Below, piece by piece: positions 28,903 to 37,956 of a DNA stretch of 64,000 nt (the first letter of the stretch is position 1; each line of letters begins with the position of its first letter). The stretch is from Lysinibacillus sp. B2A1. Its GTDB lineage: Bacteria; Bacillota; Bacilli; Bacillales_A; Planococcaceae. The notes under the pieces were generated by a model that made no database searches, had not been told where the DNA came from, and saw only the letters and a list, made by a program, of their open reading frames with translations. The position numbers and the translations under genes are program-made. Location of the stretch: the NCBI GenBank assembly GCA_002973635.1, contig CP027224.1, positions 4,350,501 through 4,414,500 of the forward strand. Direction: 5' to 3'.

Positions 28903-29768
28903 AGCCAAAACCTCGCAAAAGTTCGTTTAATTTTAGCCTCTAGTAAACGCAAATTAAATGGTTTGACAATGTATTCATCGACGCCACCCTCATAGGCATT
29001 TAGTGCGGCTATCTCGGAATTTCGCTCTGACATCATATATATTATAAATTTTTTTTCATTAGGCATATTTCGTAAAATGTGAAGAATTTCTAAACCATTT
29101 TTACGAGGTAAAATATCATTCATTACAATTAAATGCATATGTCCAGTTTTATAGGTATCAGACTGTAAAAAGCTATAGCCATCTTCATAGGCAGTTACTG
29201 CTAATGTAAAATGAGGTATATCTAATTGGTTAAGAGTGGACTCAAGTACTTTTCTAAAAATAGGATTTTGTTCAAGGATACTAACCTTCACCTGCTCATT
29301 TGGTTGCTCACGATAATCCTCGACTTGTACTATGGACCATGTTGATTGTTCATTATCTCCTAATTTTTGCTTATTTTTAGCTATCAAGGTTTCAAAGTCT
29401 ACATTATTATTTCTAATTTCCGTTATAGATGCTTTTAATGTTATATGATTAAATTCCTTCTCTTCTTTTAAAATAGCAAAAATCCGATTCAGAAAGGCTT
29501 TTGCCTCTACATCACTACTCTGTAAAAAGAATATCCCCCAATGCTCTCCATCAGCTAATTGAAAAAGTAAATCTGTTTTACGGATTTTTAATTGTAAAAA
29601 GGTAGTTATTTTATTATGAGTGGTAGGCAGCTGTAAGGGATGCGCTAATTTTAAAAAAACTGCCGTAAATGTAAGTCGTGATCGTATAACACTTTCACGC
29701 CAAATTTCAAAATATCGTTTAACTTCATGCTCCTGCATGACATCTTCTGTACTCATTATTTTACTCAT
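28899..29768 (-). CDS. Degenerate GGDEF plus pseudo-receiver regulatory protein
   Basis: 289 residues, first gene of the proximal operon. Residues ~30-150 follow the GGDEF fold (LKIRKTDLLFQL, then ADGEHWGIFFL where RxGGDEFxxLL is expected, then LNRIFAIL and ITLKASITEI), but the signature is D73-G-E-H-W, so synthesis of c-di-GMP is not expected. Residues ~165-289 are a CheY-like receiver; the phosphoacceptor position holds Asn217 (LIVMNDILPRKNG), the acidic pair is reduced to LEQN, and the Lys in YIVKPF is kept. ATG 29768 is set by GGAG at 8 nt. It is likely a phosphorylation-independent binding protein that controls the glycosyltransferase. Confidence 0.72.
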   Translation of the reverse strand: MSKIMSTEDVMQEHEVKRYFEIWRESVIRSRLTFTAVFLKLAHPLQLPTTHNKITTFLQLKIRKTDLLFQLADGEHWGIFFLQSSDVEAKAFLNRIFAILKEEKEFNHITLKASITEIRNNNVDFETLIAKNKQKLGDNEQSTWSIVQVEDYREQPNEQVKVSILEQNPIFRKVLESTLNQLDIPHFTLAVTAYEDGYSFLQSDTYKTGHMHLIVMNDILPRKNGLEILHILRNMPNEKKFIIYMMSERNSEIAALNAYEGGVDEYIVKPFNLRLLEAKIKRTFARFWL

Positions 29769-29985
29769 TGGTTTCACTCCAATATTGATGTAAGAGGTAT
29801 TTCAATCTCTTTACTATTTTCTATCACTTATTTCATATATAAACAACAGAACTATAGTAATAAATTATACTACTCAATTTCTATACAAAAATATTGGAAA
29901 TATCATTTCTCTTCTGTCAAAATATAATATTTTTTTGATTCATTTTACAAAAAAATGACTTTTATACTACTAAAATCCCAACAAC

Positions 29986-30023
29986 AAAAAAGGTATGTAA
30001 GCTTAAACACTCACATACCCTTT
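29986..30023 (-). terminator. Terminator of the met operon
   Basis: GGTATGT/ACATACC stem, followed on the minus strand by TTTTTT, 14 bp after the metQ stop. Confidence 0.8.
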
Positions 30024-30036
30024 TATAAAATAATGA

Positions 30037-30894
30037 TTATTGAACTGGTACAACTGAACCTTTCCATTCTTCAAGGATGAAGTCTTGGATTTCTTTTGAT
30101 GTTAGCACTTCTAATAATTTTTTAATCTCTGGCTTTGTTTCATCGCCCGCACGAACAGCAATAATATTCACATATGGAGACTCTTTATCTTCAAGAGCAA
30201 TTGAATCATTCACTGGATTTAAGCCATTATCGATAGCAAAGTTAGAGTTGATTAGTACTGCGTCACCTTCATTATTTTCGTACATTTGGACAAGCATTTC
30301 AGGTGCTGTATTAGCATCGAATTTAAAGTTTTTAGGGTTTTCAGCAATATCTTTAATTTCTGCTGCTGTTTTATCAATACCATCTTTTAGTTTAATTAAG
30401 CCTTTTGCTTCTAATAATGAAAGCATACGGCCGTGGTCTGCAACTGAGCTAGAAAGTAAAATTGTAGCGCCCTCTGGTAGCTCATCAAGTGATTTATATT
30501 TTTTAGAGTAGATGCCGATTGGTTCGATGTGAACACCGCCTGCATTGACGAAATCATAACCATTATCTTTAATTTGAAGCTCTAAATAAGGAATATGTTG
30601 GAAATAGTTAGCATCAAGTGTTTTAGAGTCTAAATCTTGGTTTGGTAATACATAATCTGTATACGTTTCAATTTTAAGATCAATACCTTCTTTAGCTAAA
30701 ATTGGTTTTGCTTTTTCTAAAATTACTGCGTGTGGTGTATTAGAAGCACCTACAGTTAATGTCACATTTTCTTTACTATCTGTTTTATCTTCTGTTGATG
30801 CACCTGAGCTCGCATCATCTTTTTTACCAGCACCGCAAGCAGCTAAAGCTAGTACTAATACTGATAAGAATAATCCCGCTAATAACTTTTTCAT
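30037..30894 (-). CDS. metQ: MetQ, methionine-binding lipoprotein
   Basis: A 285-residue NlpA-family lipoprotein that captures methionine outside the membrane for the MetNP transporter. The signal LSVLVLALAAC gives the lipidated Cys. Family landmarks are TLTVGASNTPHAVILE, ANYFQHIPYLE, GGVHIEPIGIYSKKYKSLD and ALINSNFA-like VLINSNFAIDNGL. It is last of the metN-metP-metQ operon behind a SAM riboswitch, which supports methionine as the substrate. Confidence 0.95.
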   Translation of the reverse strand: MKKLLAGLFLSVLVLALAACGAGKKDDASSGASTEDKTDSKENVTLTVGASNTPHAVILEKAKPILAKEGIDLKIETYTDYVLPNQDLDSKTLDANYFQHIPYLELQIKDNGYDFVNAGGVHIEPIGIYSKKYKSLDELPEGATILLSSSVADHGRMLSLLEAKGLIKLKDGIDKTAAEIKDIAENPKNFKFDANTAPEMLVQMYENNEGDAVLINSNFAIDNGLNPVNDSIALEDKESPYVNIIAVRAGDETKPEIKKLLEVLTSKEIQDFILEEWKGSVVPVQ

Positions 30895-30956
30895 TTTATT
30901 ACACTCCCTTTTATGTTGTTCAAAAATATGTTAACGGTAGGAAACCGAAATAACCT

Positions 30957-31625
30957 TTAACGTTTATCTGTTTTAGCTGTAATCATATCGCCTATCCATT
31001 GAATAATAAATACAACTACTAAGATTAGAATAGTTGCCATTAATGTCACATCTGAGCGATTACGCTGGAAGCCGTCCAAGAAGGCTAAGTTTCCTAACCC
31101 GCCTGCACCAATAATTCCAGCCATTGCTGTATACCCAACAAGCGCTACAGCCGTTACAGTAATACCTGAAATAAGCGCAGGTAATGATTCTGGAATTAAC
31201 ACTTTCCATATAATAGTAGATGTTTTGGCCCCCATTGAACGAGCCGCCTCGATTACCCCTTTATCAATTTCACGTAATGCAATTAATACCATACGTGCAT
31301 AGAATGGTGCAGCACCAATAATTAATGCTGGTAACGCAGCATTGGCTCCACGGATTGTGCCGAGCATGAATTTCGTAAATGGAATTAATAAAATAATTAA
31401 CACGATAAATGGAATCGAACGGAAAATATTTACGAGTGATCCTGTTAAGAAATTAACAATCTTATTAGCCCAAAGTTGATGTGGACTTGTTAAAAATAAT
31501 ACGATTCCAATTACTAATCCAAGAATGAATGTAACTACGGTTGAAATAGCTGTCATATATAGCGTTTCATACGTAGCAGCCCACATTCGCTCCCAGTCGA
31601 CATTCGGAAAGAGATTAGTTAGCAT
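30957..31625 (-). CDS. metP: MetP/MetI, methionine ABC transporter permease
   Basis: A 222-residue BPD-type permease with five to six membrane helices and the EAA loop (EAARSMGAKTSTIIWKVLIPE) that docks on MetN. ATG 31625 has GGAGG at 9 nt; an upstream TTG overlaps that site. Its start lies inside the end of metN (11-bp overlap), so the two are translationally coupled. Confidence 0.95.
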   Translation of the reverse strand: MLTNLFPNVDWERMWAATYETLYMTAISTVVTFILGLVIGIVLFLTSPHQLWANKIVNFLTGSLVNIFRSIPFIVLIILLIPFTKFMLGTIRGANAALPALIIGAAPFYARMVLIALREIDKGVIEAARSMGAKTSTIIWKVLIPESLPALISGITVTAVALVGYTAMAGIIGAGGLGNLAFLDGFQRNRSDVTLMATILILVVVFIIQWIGDMITAKTDKR

Positions 31626-32643
31626 TTTCAATCACCTCCGTTTGTACTTCGACTGTATTTAAGTAACCTAGTGCATCGGCAACATTTGCCTCAGTACCAT
31701 CAATTTGCACAATAAGTGTACCGTAAGCACCGTTTTTCGTTTGAGAGATATTACCATGTACAATACTGACCTCTACATCAAAGTGCTTGACGAGGTGTGA
31801 AATAACGGGCTGTTCTGTTTTTTCGCCGACAAAAATTAGCTTAACAAGTTGTCCAGTTGGATAATTTGCTTTTATTTGAGCAACCGTCTCCTGTGTTTCC
31901 TTTGTATCTGTAATTTGAGACACAAATTTTTTCGTAATAGCAGCTTGTGGTGCTTGGAATACTTGTAATACCTCACCACGTTCTACTATTTCGCCAGCCT
32001 CCATTACTGCTACACGATGACAGATTTTACGAATAACGTGCATTTCATGTGTGATTAATACAATTGTTAATCCTATACGCTCGTTAATATCAACAAGTAA
32101 ATCCAAAATTGCATCCGTAGTCTCTGGATCGAGTGCTGAGGTTGCCTCATCACATAATAAAACCTCTGGATTATTGGCAAGTGCTCGCGCAATGCCGACA
32201 CGTTGCTTTTGGCCGCCTGATAGCTGTGATGGATACGCCTGATCACGACCATCTAAACCAACAAGGGTAATCAATTCTTTCACACGTGCATCACGCTGTG
32301 CCTTTGAAACACCTGCGATTTCTAGTGGAAAAGCGATATTTTCAGCGACGGTTCTAGACCATAGTAGATTAAAATGCTGGAAAATCATACTTACCTTTTG
32401 TCTAGCATCTCTTAGCTTTTGCCCCTTTATAGATGAAAACTCTTGATTGTTAACCGTCACCGTACCAGATGTAGGCTTTTCTAAACCGTTCAATAAACGA
32501 ATCATTGTACTTTTACCAGCGCCACTATAGCCGATAATGCCAAATATTTCACCTTTATTAATGGCAAGGTTTACGTCTTTGACTGCTGTTAATTCGCCAT
32601 TTGCGGTTTTGTATTTCTTCGTAATATTTTGAAGCTGGATCAT
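31615..32643 (-). CDS. metN: MetN, methionine ABC transporter ATPase
   Basis: 342 residues. Walker A GYSGAGKST, signature LSGGQKQR, Walker B VLLCDEATSALD, switch His in LITHEM. The C-terminal NIL domain (about 265-340, LVKLIFVGEKTEQPVISHLV) senses internal methionine and inhibits uptake in the studied homologues. ATG 32643 follows AAAGGAGT at 8 nt; longer readings would start inside the riboswitch terminator. Confidence 0.96.
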   Translation of the reverse strand: MIQLQNITKKYKTANGELTAVKDVNLAINKGEIFGIIGYSGAGKSTMIRLLNGLEKPTSGTVTVNNQEFSSIKGQKLRDARQKVSMIFQHFNLLWSRTVAENIAFPLEIAGVSKAQRDARVKELITLVGLDGRDQAYPSQLSGGQKQRVGIARALANNPEVLLCDEATSALDPETTDAILDLLVDINERIGLTIVLITHEMHVIRKICHRVAVMEAGEIVERGEVLQVFQAPQAAITKKFVSQITDTKETQETVAQIKANYPTGQLVKLIFVGEKTEQPVISHLVKHFDVEVSIVHGNISQTKNGAYGTLIVQIDGTEANVADALGYLNTVEVQTEVIENAN

Positions 32644-32670
32644 AGCGAATACTCCTTTTCTCATATAGAA

Positions 32671-32830
32671 AACCCCTTCACTCACAGACAAGTAGAAGGG
32701 GTCACGTATTTATACGCTCAACCGTTCTCTCATCTTTCAAAGATAAATCTTTGGGTGATTTGGCACCTTTTCACTTTGTGATGGTTGCCGGGCTTCATAG
32801 GGCACTTCCCTCCGCCACTCTTCATAAGAG
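32671..32830 (-). promoter_or_regulatory. SAM-I riboswitch (S-box) with terminator
   Basis: On the minus strand P1 is CTCTTAT (near 32830) pairing with ATGAGAG (32727-32733). The conserved core GGCGGAGGGA, then TGAAGCCCGGCAACC, is present. The expression platform is a CCCCTTC/GAAGGGG hairpin with TTTT at 32671-32702, just before the metN ribosome site. High SAM should favour termination and shut off methionine uptake. Confidence 0.96.
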
Positions 32831-32853
32831 CTCGATATATTTAATGTTTTAGT

Positions 32854-32883
32854 AATATATTTGTTACTTTACCATGCTAGCAA
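32854..32883 (-). promoter_or_regulatory. Possible met operon promoter
   Basis: TTGCTA (32878-32883), 18 bp, TATATT (32854-32859) on the minus strand. A start near 32847 would fall just upstream of the S-box aptamer. Confidence 0.35.
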
Positions 32884-32886
32884 ACT

Positions 32887-33198
32887 TCAGTCAATTGATT
32901 TTTTTAACAATTCGTATAAAAATGGTACGGATTGAAATGCATAGATTTTTTCTGTCACTTTTCCGCCATCACAGACGAGTAGACATGGTACACTCTCGAT
33001 TTCGTAATCTAAAGCAATCTCCTCGACAAAATTTAAATTCGCTTTACCGATTTGAAGCCTTGGCAGTAATTGCTCAATAATCATCATCATTTTCGATGCA
33101 ACTGCACATGTACCACACATAGGTGTATATAAATAAAAGGCAGCTCTTTCACCCGACTGGACAGCCGCGACCCACTGCTCTTTTGACCATTCTTCCAT
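32887..33198 (-). CDS. yusE: YusE-like thioredoxin family protein
   Basis: A 103-residue thioredoxin fold with a CGTC redox pair in FYLYTPMCGTCAVASKMM, followed by the cis-Pro region IESVPCLLVCDGGKV. It presumably catalyses thiol-disulfide exchange in the cytosol; the partner is unknown. The place (metNPQ, yusE, yusF, gcvH, yusI, fad genes) matches B. subtilis, which supports the name. ATG 33198 is used; a TTG four codons earlier is possible. It follows yusF by 14 bp. Confidence 0.8.
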   Translation of the reverse strand: MEEWSKEQWVAAVQSGERAAFYLYTPMCGTCAVASKMMMIIEQLLPRLQIGKANLNFVEEIALDYEIESVPCLLVCDGGKVTEKIYAFQSVPFLYELLKKSID

Positions 33199-33212
33199 TT
33201 TTTCACGCAACC

Positions 33213-33554
33213 TTACAAAATAAATTGATTATGGATTGAGAAATGTGCTCGTAGCAATATCATTGCTAATACCTTTCTCGGAGTTGTCTCGACTTCTTTA
33301 TACGTTGGCATTGTACGTAAATGCTCTGCCTCTGGATAATGTCTGTCCATTAATGCCCGCAGCTTATCACCTGATGGATCTGCATCAAAAAATGTATAAA
33401 GCTCACAGCCTTCATATGGATCAAGCAGCACTTCTAATTGATGCACACCAATTGTACCATTCGTACAAAGTATTGTGACATCTTCACTTAAAATAGGTTC
33501 AATTTGAAGCTTATCCGAACGGCCTTCAACAATTAAGCATTTTCCCTCGAACAT
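33213..33554 (-). CDS. yusF: YusF-like Toprim domain protein
   Basis: A 113-residue stand-alone Toprim domain: the Glu motif CLIVEGRSDKLQIEPIL and the acidic motif YTFFDADPSGDKLRALM are both kept, as in small Toprim proteins related to RNase M5 and primases. The function is unknown; nucleic-acid cleavage or binding is possible. ATG 33554 follows GGGGGTGG. Paired with yusE in the conserved Bacillus order. Confidence 0.8.
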   Translation of the reverse strand: MFEGKCLIVEGRSDKLQIEPILSEDVTILCTNGTIGVHQLEVLLDPYEGCELYTFFDADPSGDKLRALMDRHYPEAEHLRTMPTYKEVETTPRKVLAMILLRAHFSIHNQFIL

Positions 33555-33674
33555 CACGCCACCCCCATTAGACATATCCCTTTTCCTTATAATCATTATA
33601 TCAATTAAGTACTAATGATGGTAATGTTAGACACCCATTGAAAAGCGACTATCTTACCAGCCATGAAGATAATA

Positions 33675-33703
33675 AAAAACGTCGGTGAATGCCCGACGTT
33701 TTT
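33675..33703 (-). terminator. Terminator after gcvH
   Basis: AAAAACGTCGG/CCGACGTTTTT stem with T-run on the minus strand, 16 bp after the gcvH stop; it isolates gcvH from yusF. Confidence 0.92.
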
Positions 33704-33718
33704 CTATTATGGCTTGTC

Positions 33719-34099
33719 TTATTCAGCGATCATTTCTTCGTATTGCTCTGCTGTCATAAGCTTTTCAACTTCTGATGCATCAGCAGGCTCAACAACGATC
33801 ATCCAAGCTTTTTCATATGGTGATTCATTAACGAATTCTGGGCTATCTTCTAAATCTGCATTTACTTCAACTACTGTACCTGAGATTGGTGCATATAATT
33901 CAGAAACAGTTTTCACTGATTCTACGCTACCAAATGGATCGTCTGTTTTGATTTCATCGCCAACTTGTGGAAGCTCAACGAAAACTATATCTCCTAATTC
34001 AGATTGTGCGAAGTGTGTAATACCGATACGTACTTTTCCATCTTCTACTTTTACCCATTCATGTTCTTCAGAGTATCGTAAGTCTTTAGGTGTGCTCAT
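33719..34099 (-). CDS. gcvH: GcvH, glycine cleavage H / lipoyl carrier protein
   Basis: 126 residues. The lipoyl Lys lies in [19 protein letters not shown], and the N-terminal [15 protein letters not shown] is typical. It shuttles the methylamine group between P, T and L proteins. In Bacillus it is also the obligatory carrier from which LipL moves octanoate to E2 subunits, which explains its location apart from gcvTPAB. ATG 34099 follows GGAGGGG. Confidence 0.96.
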   Translation of the reverse strand: MSTPKDLRYSEEHEWVKVEDGKVRIGITHFAQSELGDIVFVELPQVGDEIKTDDPFGSVESVKTVSELYAPISGTVVEVNADLEDSPEFVNESPYEKAWMIVVEPADASEVEKLMTAEQYEEMIAE

Positions 34100-34180
34100 G
34101 CAAAAAACCCCTCCATAAATATGTAATATATTCACTTTCAGTTTGCCATACTTCCCCTATAAAAACAAGGATAATTACGG

Positions 34181-34537
34181 CTATTTCCAAGCTTGCTCAA
34201 AATCAGATTCTTTAAACCCTAAAGTTACTTTTTTTCCATCAGTAACGATTGGACGTTTGATTAACATACCATCAGAAGCAAGTAGCTCGAGCTGCTCCTC
34301 CTCAGTCATATCAGCAAGTTTGTCCTTCAAACCAAGCTCTCGATACTTCATGCCAGACGTATTAAAGAACTTTTTCAGTGGTATTCCGCTTGCTTGCCAT
34401 AACTTTGTTAATTCGTCCTTCGTAGGTGGTTGTTCTACAATGTGTACCTCTTCATACGCTATATCATTGTCGTTAAGCCATTTTTGCGCTTTCTTACAAG
34501 TTGTACATTTGGGATATTGGATAAATTGAATCGTCAT
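34181..34537 (-). CDS. yusI: YusI-like ArsC/Spx family protein
   Basis: A 118-residue thioredoxin-fold protein of the ArsC/Spx family, with CTTC in FIQYPKCTTCKKAQKWL and the conserved Arg in MLIKRPIVTDGKKV. Spx itself has CxxC with RNA-polymerase-binding features that are not clear here. Reductase of an unknown substrate is the usual guess. The position next to gcvH and the fad operon is conserved with B. subtilis yusI. GAGGAG precedes the ATG. Confidence 0.85.
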   Translation of the reverse strand: MTIQFIQYPKCTTCKKAQKWLNDNDIAYEEVHIVEQPPTKDELTKLWQASGIPLKKFFNTSGMKYRELGLKDKLADMTEEEQLELLASDGMLIKRPIVTDGKKVTLGFKESDFEQAWK

Positions 34538-34677
34538 TGAAAGGCTCCTCTACTTTCTTTTTAGGACACTGAATTTTCTGTGTCTTCCTCATTTTCTGTA
34601 GTATACCATCATAATCTTACAAACCAAAATGAAACAGTTTTAGCTGTTCTCTCCCCAAAATCCAGCCTCCACTACAG

Positions 34678-34782
34678 TCTATCCATCTCTTTCTTAATTC
34701 TATCCGTCACTTCGATGTTTCTATCAGTCACTTTTGTAAATCTATCCGTGACTCTCCGCATTCTATCCATCTCACACAAAAA
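34678..34782. repeat. 21-nt-period repeat array, 5 units
   Basis: Units begin at 34678, 34699, 34720, 34741 and 34762, exactly 21 nt apart. Each opens with TCTATC followed by CAT/CGT/AGT and [C/G]AC or CTC, and the last ~9 nt are variable. The array lies between yusI and fadE (both minus strand), ending at the fad terminator. Confidence 0.85.
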
Positions 34783-34812
34783 GCCCAGCTATCCAATTAC
34801 AGATAGCTAGGT
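34781..34812 (-). terminator. Terminator of the fadNAE operon
   Basis: AGCTATC/GATAGCT stem on the minus strand followed by GGGCTTTTT, 10 bp beyond the fadE stop. Confidence 0.75.
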
Positions 34813-34822
34813 TATTTATTCA

Positions 34823-36607
34823 TTACACTACATATTTTTCTGCGTCAATCAACTTAACAGATGCTTCACGTTTCTTCGCGATTAAGTTGTAAGGATTGTT
34901 GCGTGTTAGCTTACGTAGTGCAGATAGCGTCATGCGCGCTGCATCTCCGTCCGCTGAAGCAAGAATTGTATCTTTTGCCTCTTTTTCAATTTCTGCAAAT
35001 GCTTCCTGACAGAAGATTTGTGTATACAGTAATTTTTGCTGTGCTTTTTCAGCACCATCACGCGCAATTGCTTTCTCAGTACGTAAGACAGCTGACTCCA
35101 TCGCAAATAATTGGTTAGCGATATTCGCAATATTCACCAAAACCTCTTGTTCTTGATCAAGCTTTGGACCAAAGCGTTGTGCTGCTAAGCCTGCAGCTAA
35201 TACTGCGATTTTCTTTGCATTTTTCACTAGGTATTTTTCTTGTGCTAGTGGCTCTGTACCTATATCTTCAGGCATTAGCATAAGCAGTTCCTGCTGTAAG
35301 TTTTGAGCGACTTGTAATAGTGGAAGCTCACCCTTTAATGCCTTCTTCATAAATGTACCTGGTACGATCATGCGGTTAATTTCGTTTGTACCTTCAAAAA
35401 TTCGATTAATACGAGAATCACGGTAAATTCGCTCTACCTCATATTCAGCCATAAAGCCATAACCGCCATGAAGTTGTACTGCTTCATCAGCAATATAGTC
35501 TAATGTTTCTGATCCAAATACTTTCGCAATGGAGCATTCAATTGCATATTCAGCGATAGCACCTGCAATTACTTTTCCTTGCTTTTGCTCTTCAGGGCTT
35601 AATTGACTTAAACGATCCTCAAATAGACCAACAGTCCGATAGTTTAATGATTCAGAAGCATACAATTGAGAAGCCATTGTTGATAATTTCTCTTTTGTAA
35701 GATTGAAATCAGATAGCTTTGTTTTAAATTGCTGACGTTGGTTTGTATATTGAATTGCCAGCTCTAATGCGCGTTTAGATCCGCCAATTGTACCAACACC
35801 TAGTTTATAACGACCAATATTTAAAATATTAAAGGCAATCACGTGTCCGCGGCCGACTTCACCTAATAGATTTTCTGCAGGTACTTCTGCATCTTCTAAC
35901 ACTAACGTACGAGTGGATGAAGATTTAATCCCCATTTTCTTCTCTTCAGGCCCCACTGAAACGCCGTTAAATGCACGTTCTACGATAAATGCAGAGAATT
36001 TATCGCCATCGATTTTAGCGTACACAACAAATACGTCTGCAAAGCCTGCATTTGTAATCCATTGCTTTTCACCATTTAGAATATAATGAGTGCCTGCATC
36101 ATTTAGTTTTGCAGTCGTTTTTGCCCCTAATGCGTCAGAACCAGAACCTGGCTCTGTTAATGCGTAGGCAGCAATTAATTCACCTGAAGCTAGCTTTGGT
36201 AAGTATTTTTGCTTTTGCTCTTCATTACCAAACAATACAATTGGTAATGAACCAATACCCACATGTGCACCATGCGTAATTGAGAAACCACCCGCAACTG
36301 ACATTTTTTCTGCGATTAAGGCAGAAGATACTTTGTCTAATCCTAAGCCCTCATATTCTTCAGGTACATCTGCACCTAGTAAACCTAGCTCCCCAGCACT
36401 TTTCAGAAGGCGAACTGAATGCTCAAATTCATGATGCTCTAAGTTTTCAACGACTGGTAGTACTTCATTTGTTACATATTCTTCTGTCGTTTTTGCAATC
36501 ATTTTATGCTCATCTGTGAAATCTTCAGGTGTAAACACACGATCTAATTCCACATCCTCAACAAGAAACCCGCCGCCTTTAATGAAATCCGTTGTTTTTT
36601 CTGTCAT
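34823..36607 (-). CDS. fadE: FadE, acyl-CoA dehydrogenase
   Basis: A 594-residue FAD enzyme that performs the first oxidation of fatty acyl-CoA to enoyl-CoA. Motifs: YALTEPGSGSDALGAKTTA and WITNAGFADVFVVYAK (FAD/substrate loops), QLHGGYGFMAEYEVERIYRD and FEGTNEINR (C-terminal ACAD signature). The extra C-terminal ~180 residues match the long YusJ type. ATG 36607 follows GGGAGG. It is third gene of the fadN-fadA-fadE operon. Confidence 0.95.
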   Translation of the reverse strand: MTEKTTDFIKGGGFLVEDVELDRVFTPEDFTDEHKMIAKTTEEYVTNEVLPVVENLEHHEFEHSVRLLKSAGELGLLGADVPEEYEGLGLDKVSSALIAEKMSVAGGFSITHGAHVGIGSLPIVLFGNEEQKQKYLPKLASGELIAAYALTEPGSGSDALGAKTTAKLNDAGTHYILNGEKQWITNAGFADVFVVYAKIDGDKFSAFIVERAFNGVSVGPEEKKMGIKSSSTRTLVLEDAEVPAENLLGEVGRGHVIAFNILNIGRYKLGVGTIGGSKRALELAIQYTNQRQQFKTKLSDFNLTKEKLSTMASQLYASESLNYRTVGLFEDRLSQLSPEEQKQGKVIAGAIAEYAIECSIAKVFGSETLDYIADEAVQLHGGYGFMAEYEVERIYRDSRINRIFEGTNEINRMIVPGTFMKKALKGELPLLQVAQNLQQELLMLMPEDIGTEPLAQEKYLVKNAKKIAVLAAGLAAQRFGPKLDQEQEVLVNIANIANQLFAMESAVLRTEKAIARDGAEKAQQKLLYTQIFCQEAFAEIEKEAKDTILASADGDAARMTLSALRKLTRNNPYNLIAKKREASVKLIDAEKYVV

Positions 36608-36734
36608 GATTAATTCCTCCCAATATATCCATTTTCGATTGTTTAATCCCCTAATGTTCCTATATAGAAAAGCTTGAAATATACATGTTCGGAGGCAACC
36701 GTAAACAGTACACCTCAAGCTTATCTAGCAATTA

Positions 36735-37907
36735 CTACAGAATTTCAAATACGCCCGCAGCACCCATGCCGCCACCAATACACATTGTGACAACTCCATA
36801 TTTCTTACCTTGACGCTTCAATTCATGAATAAGCTTTAATGTTAAAATAGCCCCTGTTGCGCCTAGTGGATGACCTAATGCGATTGCTCCGCCATTCACA
36901 TTTACTTTATCTTGATCAATGCCTAAATGACGTACAACCTGTAATGATTGTGACGCAAAAGCTTCATTGATTTCCCATAGATCAATATCATCTATTGATA
37001 ATCCTGCAATTTCTAACGCTTTGGGCACTGCCACGATCGGCCCAATACCCATTACTTCAGGAGGTACGCCCCCAACAGCAAAGCCTAGGAATTTTGCCAT
37101 TGGCGTTAGTCCTTGCTTGTCAGCCTCCTCCCGATCCATCACCAGTACAGCTGCTGCTCCATCAGATGTTTGAGAGGCATTACCAGCTGTCACACTACCT
37201 TTTACATGGAAAGCTGGACGTAGCTTTGCTAAACCTTCTGAAGATGTACCTGAACGTACACCTTCATCCATACTAAATGTGAATTTCTTCACTTGTGGTT
37301 TATTGTTAGCATCCACGAAATGCTGCTCCACCTCTATTGGAACAATCTCATCATTGAATTTACCTTCTTTAATCGCCTTCTCAGCAAGCGCATGTGAACG
37401 AACAGCAAAGGCATCTTGATCTTCTCGACTAACATTGTATTGACGTGCTACTTCTTCTGCTGTATGCCCCATTCCCATATAATATCGAGGAGCCGTTTCA
37501 GCTAAAGTCGGATTTAAGCGTGGCGAATTCCCCACCATTGGCACCATACTCATAGACTCGACGCCACCAGCAAGTATCGCCTTCGAATGACCCAGCATAA
37601 TTCGTTCTGCTGCATAAGCAATTGCTTGTAAACCTGATGAACAGAATCTATTTATTGTAAGTGCTGGTGTTGTATCTGGTAATCCTGCAAGTGCACCAAT
37701 ACTGCGCGCAACATTCATCCCCTGCTCTGCTTCTGGCATTGCACAGCCTAAAATCAAATCATCAATCGGTCCTTCATAGCCAGCTCTTTTTAATGTTTCT
37801 TTGACAACTACAGCACCAAAATCATCTGGTCTCACTGTTGCTAAAGAACCTTTTTTTGCTTTTCCAATTGGAGTTCGTGCTCCTGCTACAATAACGGCTT
37901 CACGCAT
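36735..37907 (-). CDS. fadA: FadA, acetyl-CoA C-acyltransferase (thiolase)
   Basis: 390 residues, the thiolytic last step of beta-oxidation. The nucleophile Cys lies in [14 protein letters not shown]; the C-terminal [15 protein letters not shown]is and [13 protein letters not shown]ys complete the active site. [20 protein letters not shown] is the standard start; GGGGG precedes ATG 37907. It lies 49 bp after fadN in the conserved order. Confidence 0.96.
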   Translation of the reverse strand: MREAVIVAGARTPIGKAKKGSLATVRPDDFGAVVVKETLKRAGYEGPIDDLILGCAMPEAEQGMNVARSIGALAGLPDTTPALTINRFCSSGLQAIAYAAERIMLGHSKAILAGGVESMSMVPMVGNSPRLNPTLAETAPRYYMGMGHTAEEVARQYNVSREDQDAFAVRSHALAEKAIKEGKFNDEIVPIEVEQHFVDANNKPQVKKFTFSMDEGVRSGTSSEGLAKLRPAFHVKGSVTAGNASQTSDGAAAVLVMDREEADKQGLTPMAKFLGFAVGGVPPEVMGIGPIVAVPKALEIAGLSIDDIDLWEINEAFASQSLQVVRHLGIDQDKVNVNGGAIALGHPLGATGAILTLKLIHELKRQGKKYGVVTMCIGGGMGAAGVFEIL

Positions 37908-37956
37908 CGTATTAATCCCCCTTTGTTTCATGTGCAAGATTTGTCTATTTCGTCCA

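Noticed and set aside
23262..29768. Direct equivalent of the B. subtilis ydaJKLMN operon
   Set aside because: It shares a glycosyltransferase and a degenerate GGDEF idea, but has HEAT-repeat and pseudo-receiver parts and a different hydrolase, and no BcsB-like gene was seen.
34100..34180. Glycine riboswitch before gcvH
   Set aside because: The interval is short and has no tandem glycine-aptamer core; only a normal ribosome site is seen.
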